DNA of 64,000 bases. It comes from Fibrella aestuarina BUZ 2. Its GTDB lineage: Bacteria > Bacteroidota > Bacteroidia > Cytophagales > Spirosomataceae. The DNA lies in NCBI RefSeq assembly GCF_000331105.1, contig NC_020054.1, positions 2,794,919 through 2,858,918 on the forward strand, given 5' to 3'. Position 1 is the first letter of the stretch; each line of letters begins with the position of its first letter. The translations under genes were made by a program, and so were the position numbers. A model generated the notes under the pieces. That model did no database searches and was not told the origin of the DNA. It saw nothing but the letters and a program-made list of their open reading frames with translations. Of the stretch, positions 60,231-64,000 are shown one piece after another.

Positions 60231-61636
60231 TGCTTGATATTCGCATCGATGGGGAGTCGGTAGACCTGCTGCCCTCAACAAGCCTGACGCTGGAGCGCTT
60301 CAACCCGCTGTTTTCCTTCGACTCGGTACAGGGTAGCCGGGTCTATGGGTTCGATTTGCCCGCGACCCCCACCAACCGGCGGCTGCTGGGTTACTTCTAC
60401 CAAGATCAGGTCGGGTATCAGGCTCGCAAATTCCGTTGCGAGAAGTATTTCGCCGGCCAGCTGATCGAGCAGGGGTACGTGATGATCCATGACGTGAAGC
60501 CGTCCGGGTATAGTGTCTATTTTACGCAAAATCTGGGCGAGATCTTTGGCGACAGCCAGAACGTGCCCCTGTCACAGCTGAATCTGGGCGTCGATCCGGT
60601 TAGTGGCTCCCCTGACGCCAATCACCTGGTCGACCCCTACGCCTTTCCGACGATCCGCAACGAAAGCTTCTACGGGAATCAGGCCGTGGCCGGCTTTAAC
60701 GGCCTAATGAACGAATGGACGGGTGGCGTGCCCAACGCGGTGGCCAGGGTACCCATGCCCTTTTTGGGACAGGTTTTGGGACAGTTCGGGGTGTTGACTG
60801 GCTGGCAATTCAAGGGGCAGTATACACTCGATGCCGATCTTCAGCGGCTGCTGCTGTACAACACTTACAGTCTTGACGGCTTAACGGCCATCAACGCCAA
60901 CAACCATCTGCCGGGCCTGACGATGCCGCAGTTGCTGATCGATCTACGGAAGTTGTTCAACCTGTATCTGGAGTTTGACGTGTATAACCGGGTCTGCACG
61001 ATGGACTTCGCCGCGCAGGTACTGACGGGCGGGCAGGTGGTCGACTGGACCGATAAGGCCCAGCCGCAGCATACCAAAGCGCCTGATCTGACGAACCGCC
61101 TGGAGCTTTCGTATGAGTTAGATAGCAACGATGCCCTGCTGAAGCCGATCCCCGCGCCCCTTGAAGCCTACACGAGTTCAGAAACGACGGTGACCGAAGG
61201 CGGTGCCCTGCTACCGATTCGGTCGCGGGTGTCGACGCTGCTCACCGATGCCGGTACGGGTAGGGCCATGACCGCGCAGGTGGGTAGCTCGCCGCTGAAC
61301 AAGGAAACCAAGAACCCGTCGACGCCCAAACTGCTGTTCTGGCATGGGCTGGTGAATGGGGAGCCAACCGCCACGGCTGTCCATGGCAATCGGTCGCTCT
61401 ACTGGCATGGGCCCAATAACCTCTTCGATCGGGGATACCGGCAGCTGGAGCAGTTCAAGGCCGATACGTTCACCGTCACCAAAGTGGTGTACCTGACGCC
61501 CGCCGATCTGGCGCGGTTTTCCTTCCGGCAGAAAGTACATATCAGCGGGGTCAACTACCTGGTCGGGTCGATGAAGGCCCAGCTGAGCAGTGGCCGACAG
61601 TTGATTCCCGTTGAAGTGGGTCTATTGAGAGGTTGA
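60230..61636 (+). CDS. Distal tail/hub protein
   Basis: This 468-residue protein begins with strands (MLDIRIDGESVDLLPSTSLT, LERFNPLFSFDSVQGSRVYG) and continues as mixed alpha/beta with DLRKLFNLYLEFDVYNRVCT and a C-terminal FSFRQKVHISGVNYLVGSMK. It overlaps the tape-measure stop by one base (TAATG), the usual place of the distal tail or hub protein that links tube and fibres. The first 60 residues look like the FDLPAT-containing fold of such proteins. It ends the rightward late genes. Confidence 0.68.
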   Translation: MLDIRIDGESVDLLPSTSLTLERFNPLFSFDSVQGSRVYGFDLPATPTNRRLLGYFYQDQVGYQARKFRCEKYFAGQLIEQGYVMIHDVKPSGYSVYFTQNLGEIFGDSQNVPLSQLNLGVDPVSGSPDANHLVDPYAFPTIRNESFYGNQAVAGFNGLMNEWTGGVPNAVARVPMPFLGQVLGQFGVLTGWQFKGQYTLDADLQRLLLYNTYSLDGLTAINANNHLPGLTMPQLLIDLRKLFNLYLEFDVYNRVCTMDFAAQVLTGGQVVDWTDKAQPQHTKAPDLTNRLELSYELDSNDALLKPIPAPLEAYTSSETTVTEGGALLPIRSRVSTLLTDAGTGRAMTAQVGSSPLNKETKNPSTPKLLFWHGLVNGEPTATAVHGNRSLYWHGPNNLFDRGYRQLEQFKADTFTVTKVVYLTPADLARFSFRQKVHISGVNYLVGSMKAQLSSGRQLIPVEVGLLRG

Positions 61637-61732
61637 CGCCTGCGCCTTTGCCTCGGTAACTCGACTCGTATCGGCGGGCTTTTATCCGCTACTGGCGTGT
61701 AGCGAGCCGATTCGATCGTAGAGGTCATTAAA

Positions 61733-61762
61733 AAAGCTTCGGGTCAATGAGCCCGAAGCTTT
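61733..61762. terminator. Bidirectional terminator at the end of the late region
   Basis: AAAGCTTCGGG (61733-61743) pairs exactly with CCCGAAGCTTT (61752-61762) across 8 bases, with A- and T-runs on both sides. It lies between the rightward tail genes and the leftward genes that follow. Confidence 0.88.
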
Positions 61763-61806
61763 AAGAAATACGCTTTATCCAACTAAAAGAAAAGTTGATC
61801 ACCTCA

Positions 61807-61938
61807 TTAAGGCCAGATCGCTACGACCAGCAGATAGCAGAAAGTGACCGATATGAGTAGGATACCGGCCCAGACCAGGGCGCTTACCCAATCAATCTGA
61901 CAGGAGGTATCGTGTGTAGCCGTGTGTTTAGGTAGCAT
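61807..61938 (-). CDS. Small single-helix membrane protein (43 aa)
   Basis: This minus-strand frame from 61938 encodes 43 residues with a soluble start (MLPKHTATHDTSCQIDW) and one membrane helix (SALVWAGILLISVTFCYLLV). A perfect -7 motif lies at 61956-61963 (TACATTTG on the minus strand), which predicts a start about 10 bases before the ATG. Small membrane proteins expressed against the late genes are often made in the lysogen, e.g. for superinfection exclusion. No family is recognised. Confidence 0.6.
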   Translation of the reverse strand: MLPKHTATHDTSCQIDWVSALVWAGILLISVTFCYLLVVAIWP

Positions 61939-61955
61939 AGCGTTAAGTGAATGGC

Positions 61956-61963
61956 CAAATGTA
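61956..61963 (-). promoter_or_regulatory. -7 promoter element for the 43-aa membrane protein
   Basis: The minus strand reads TACATTTG, a full match to TAnnTTTG, 18 bases before the ATG at 61938. No clear TTG -33 element lies at the usual distance. The flanks are very rich in A and T. Confidence 0.6.
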
Positions 61964-62191
61964 TGATAATAATTATACTTAGTTGTTTTTTTTGAGGGAT
62001 CATTTTGCCTGATTTTGCTCAGGTTTAAAGCTGATCGGTTTTATACCACCAGCCGTCCAGCGGAACACATAACAGGCGCGGGGCTATTCTAGGGAAAGTA
62101 CAAGCGATGACGGGTGCAGGGAGGGAAGCAAGGCGTAGGATTCTGGCAAGAGCTGTTTTTTAATAGATGTTATGTTAAGGGAAAAAACAAA

Positions 62192-62218
62192 GAGTCTGCT
62201 AAACCCATTAGCAGACTC
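62192..62218 (-). terminator. Intrinsic terminator for the leftward gene
   Basis: GAGTCTGCTAA (62192-62202) pairs exactly with TTAGCAGACTC (62208-62218) across five bases. Read leftward it is followed by TTTGTTTTTT. It ends transcription of the membrane-protein gene at 62243. Confidence 0.85.
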
Positions 62219-62242
62219 CCGACTTTGAAAAATGCAACGACC

Positions 62243-62710
62243 TTACTTCTTCCTGAAGAATCGTTTGACCAGCTCGTAAAAAGCGGCGTAGGCAAAACAG
62301 CATGTAAGTGTGATGTACGATGGTCCGAACAACCAGATCACCAATGTTAGGAAGCGTTCTTTATATATGTAAGCAGTAAATGTTCCTACACCCAAAATAG
62401 AGATAGTCAAAAGCGCTGTCATCATTGGTATTACCCACCCTGATAGGTTTCTCTTAAAGACTAATGGATCTTGATCAGATATAGCCAACAAGAAGAAGAA
62501 CGCTAGGAATGTAAACTGCCATTGAGCAGCTAACGTGGCTCCTGTAATCAGATAGATATATGTAGGAGCGTACTTGTAGAAAGAGGGTGATAACAAATAA
62601 ATAGCTACGAGCCATCCAAAGAAAAGAACCAAAGCATTGAATAGCATTCCCCACACATTTGAAGCTACTGAATCGATAATGGACTTTGCTGCATCTAAAT
62701 TCTCCTTCAT
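62243..62710 (-). CDS. Four-helix membrane protein beside the integrase
   Basis: This 155-residue protein has four hydrophobic segments (about 19-40, 51-74, 88-110 and 117-140) and a basic C-terminal end (ELVKRFFRKK). It lies 28 bases downstream of the integrase in the same direction, so it may be co-transcribed, and it is richer in A and T than its neighbours, a sign of an accessory gene. Membrane proteins in this place can provide exclusion of other phages, but no motif proves it. Confidence 0.55.
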   Translation of the reverse strand: MKENLDAAKSIIDSVASNVWGMLFNALVLFFGWLVAIYLLSPSFYKYAPTYIYLITGATLAAQWQFTFLAFFFLLAISDQDPLVFKRNLSGWVIPMMTALLTISILGVGTFTAYIYKERFLTLVIWLFGPSYITLTCCFAYAAFYELVKRFFRKK

Positions 62711-62738
62711 AAATAGTGTAATTGGTTAAGTGGTTGCG

Positions 62739-63899
62739 TTATTCGGGTAGTAAGTTAATCTCCTCACGTTTGCGGTCGTCGTCTATATGCACGTAGATCA
62801 TGGTCGTTTCAATCTTTTTATGACCGAGCAGTTGCTGGAGCACCTCGAGTCGGCCACCATGCCGAAGGAACCGGGTAGCAAACGTGTGCCGTGCCCAGTG
62901 GAATGATACTGCCTGACTGAGGCCAAGTTTGGCGGCTACCTCTTTGATCAATTCATTCATGTTCTGTTCTGCAATTGTTGGGATGAGTACGCCACGCTGT
63001 TCAGGAATCAACTTCATGGCTGAAGGATGCAACGGCACGGAAATTAGTGGTACGATGTCCCTTGTTCGCTTGAGGGGTTTGAACGTGAGCACCTTACCCC
63101 GTACTTCCTTCCAGCTTACTCGTTTCAGATCAGAAATCCGCAGGCCAGTGTAACAGGCGAACAGAAAGGCCCGGAGAGTTACCAGGTGGGCAGGCTTTAG
63201 TTCATCGCTATAGAAGTGGTCCCGAAGTGCCAGAAATTCCTGCTCCCCCAGAAACTCCAGACGGCTTTCAGTGGCTGGCATTGCAAAGCCCTTAAACGGA
63301 TAGTCGAAGAAGTACCCAGCTCCGATGGCTGCGTTGCAATAGGTCCGCATGTCGCGAAGCTTCTTCCAGACCGTATTGCCGGAATTGATGTCGGGATGAC
63401 GGTACAACCAGGCCTTGTACTCGGTCAGTAGCTTTTTATTCAGCGTGTTGAAGGGCAGTTGACCACAGTAGTCTTTGAGCGTTTGTAAACTCGACTTGTG
63501 GCACGTGTGAGTTGGCTTACTGATAAGCCCTTTCTCGAAACGCTCATCGGCTTCGCGGCTCCAGAACGCAATGAAATCATCACGACTGGCGGAACAGGCC
63601 AACTCACGCGTGAATAACTCAATCGTCAACTCGACCTTGGCCAGTCGGGCCCAGATGAACACCTCGTTGATTTCACCCGCCCGGCGCTCGATCTGTCGAC
63701 AATAATCTTCATGCAGCTTATCGCCTTTTGAGCGGGGAAGTATTTCCGACTTGTCATCGTCGAAGTGGGTGGCCGGCCAATAAAGGTCCAGTGCCAGGGT
63801 GGTTTTTCGGCGGTCGATAATGACCTGGAAGAAGAGGGCTGCCGTGCCGTCACGACGGACACGATGCTTATTCAAACGCAGCTTGTAGCTGTACTTCAT
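62739..63899 (-). CDS. int: Tyrosine recombinase, phage integrase
   Basis: This 386-residue integrase has an N-terminal arm-binding-like part (MKYSYKLRLNKHRVRRDGTA), a SAM-like core-binding domain (about 105-205) and the catalytic domain. The active-site set is Arg254 (TGLRISDL), Lys277 region (PLKRTRD), His334-x2-Arg337 (HWARH), His360 (LLGHKK) and the nucleophile Tyr369 (MIYVHI). It integrates and, with helpers, excises the phage. It faces left from the right end of the prophage, with the attachment site expected to its right, beyond 63900. Two direct repeats follow its start. Confidence 0.93.
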   Translation of the reverse strand: MKYSYKLRLNKHRVRRDGTAALFFQVIIDRRKTTLALDLYWPATHFDDDKSEILPRSKGDKLHEDYCRQIERRAGEINEVFIWARLAKVELTIELFTRELACSASRDDFIAFWSREADERFEKGLISKPTHTCHKSSLQTLKDYCGQLPFNTLNKKLLTEYKAWLYRHPDINSGNTVWKKLRDMRTYCNAAIGAGYFFDYPFKGFAMPATESRLEFLGEQEFLALRDHFYSDELKPAHLVTLRAFLFACYTGLRISDLKRVSWKEVRGKVLTFKPLKRTRDIVPLISVPLHPSAMKLIPEQRGVLIPTIAEQNMNELIKEVAAKLGLSQAVSFHWARHTFATRFLRHGGRLEVLQQLLGHKKIETTMIYVHIDDDRKREEINLLPE

Positions 63900-63967
63900 G
63901 TTGAAGTCTGGTTGAAACCACTAGCCTTATACGGGCGTGAAATGCGGTGTTGAAGCCCGGTTGAAAC
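63900..63967. repeat. Pair of direct repeats next to the integrase, candidate arm sites
   Basis: GTTGAAGTCTGGTTGAAAC (63900-63918) and GTTGAAGCCCGGTTGAAAC (63949-63967) match at 17 of 19 bases, 49 bases apart. They flank the integrase start, where arm-type sites of tyrosine integrases usually lie. Confidence 0.6.
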
Positions 63968-63975
63968 GCAAAAAA

Positions 63976-64000
63976 CGCCCTCAGCGCGTTGCTGAGGGCG
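63976..64000. terminator. Hairpin at the window edge
   Basis: CGCCCTCAGC (63976-63985) pairs exactly with GCTGAGGGCG (63991-64000), loop GCGTT. The A-run before it makes it a terminator for leftward transcripts entering from beyond the window, thus insulating the integrase gene. Confidence 0.75.

Larger units (their letters stand above)
19114..64000. mobile_element. Integrated tailed-phage genome (prophage), right end beyond the window
   Basis: The region holds a repressor, replication protein, HNH protein, tail fibre, prohead protease, scaffold, capsid, small and large terminase, portal, endolysin, spanin-like protein, tape measure, tail hub and a tyrosine integrase. This is a full gene set for a long-tailed phage. 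Most genes face right; repressor and integrase face left from opposite ends. No major structural gene appears broken, so it may be active. The left limit is approximate (between 18541 and 19830). The right limit is not reached. Confidence 0.9.

Noticed and set aside
62114..62350. 78-codon plus-strand frame
   Set aside because: It crosses the terminator and the end of the minus-strand membrane-protein gene, which reads far better.
18939..63985. Shared GCAAAAACGCC words at 18935 and 63968 as attL/attR core
   Set aside because: Both are A-runs joined to unrelated terminator stems, and the similarity ends after about 11 bases with a length difference in the A-run.

Overview
The window reads as a GC-rich Bacteroidota chromosome, most likely order Cytophagales near Spirosoma, Fibrella or Rudanella. 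This rests on the gene content (a GH3 plus serine-hydrolase fusion, a PVC-type heme-binding CxxCH protein, DUF4267 and small TonB-like secreted proteins), on promoters with the Bacteroidota -7 motif TAnnTTTG, and on the near absence of strong Shine-Dalgarno sequences. No species can be fixed from the sequence alone.

Bases 1-18541 are host-type chromosome. In order they hold a truncated GH3/beta-lactamase-fold gene, a small secreted protein behind four phased TAACATT repeats, a GDSL esterase, MazG, an MFS exporter, a GT2 synthase fused to a GH26-like domain, a GH2-like lipoprotein facing it, an atypical SDR protein, a decayed serine recombinase, a TPR membrane protein, a large heme/HEAT/propeller protein, and a Crp-type regulator followed by two small membrane proteins.

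From about 19114 to the right edge lies a tailed prophage (about 45 kb or more), with its integrase on the minus strand at the right end. The left end holds a divergent XRE repressor/early-gene switch with inverted-repeat operators. It is followed by a TOPRIM/SF3 primase-helicase and a tightly overlapped run of small early genes, including a C2H2 zinc-finger protein and an HNH protein. Next comes a GTAACA/TGTTAC repeat field that could be an origin or operator array. Late genes then run rightward: tail fibre, S49 prohead protease, scaffold, capsid and tail-tube-like genes; a set with a ParB-like protein, a GT-A glycosyltransferase and an N6-methylase-like protein lacking its NPPY motif; a SymE-like protein and a lone RarA C-terminal domain; small and large terminase; portal; a lysis cluster; tape measure and tail hub. 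A small membrane-protein gene, a four-helix membrane-protein gene and the integrase lie on the opposite strand at the right end.

The most unusual features are: (1) a predicted 103-nt three-way-junction RNA at 37346-37448, beginning where a perfect TTG-N19-TATGTTTG promoter predicts the transcript start, and followed by a repeat that could re-pair with it just upstream of a start codon; (2) the ParB/GT/methylase-like gene set, a candidate DNA-hypermodification module lying between head genes and terminase; (3) a lysis locus where the protein-like reading switches by +1 inside a frame that stays open into a glucosaminidase; and (4) an unusually dense series of intrinsic terminators through the late region. 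All functional statements come from reading motifs; no database search was possible.
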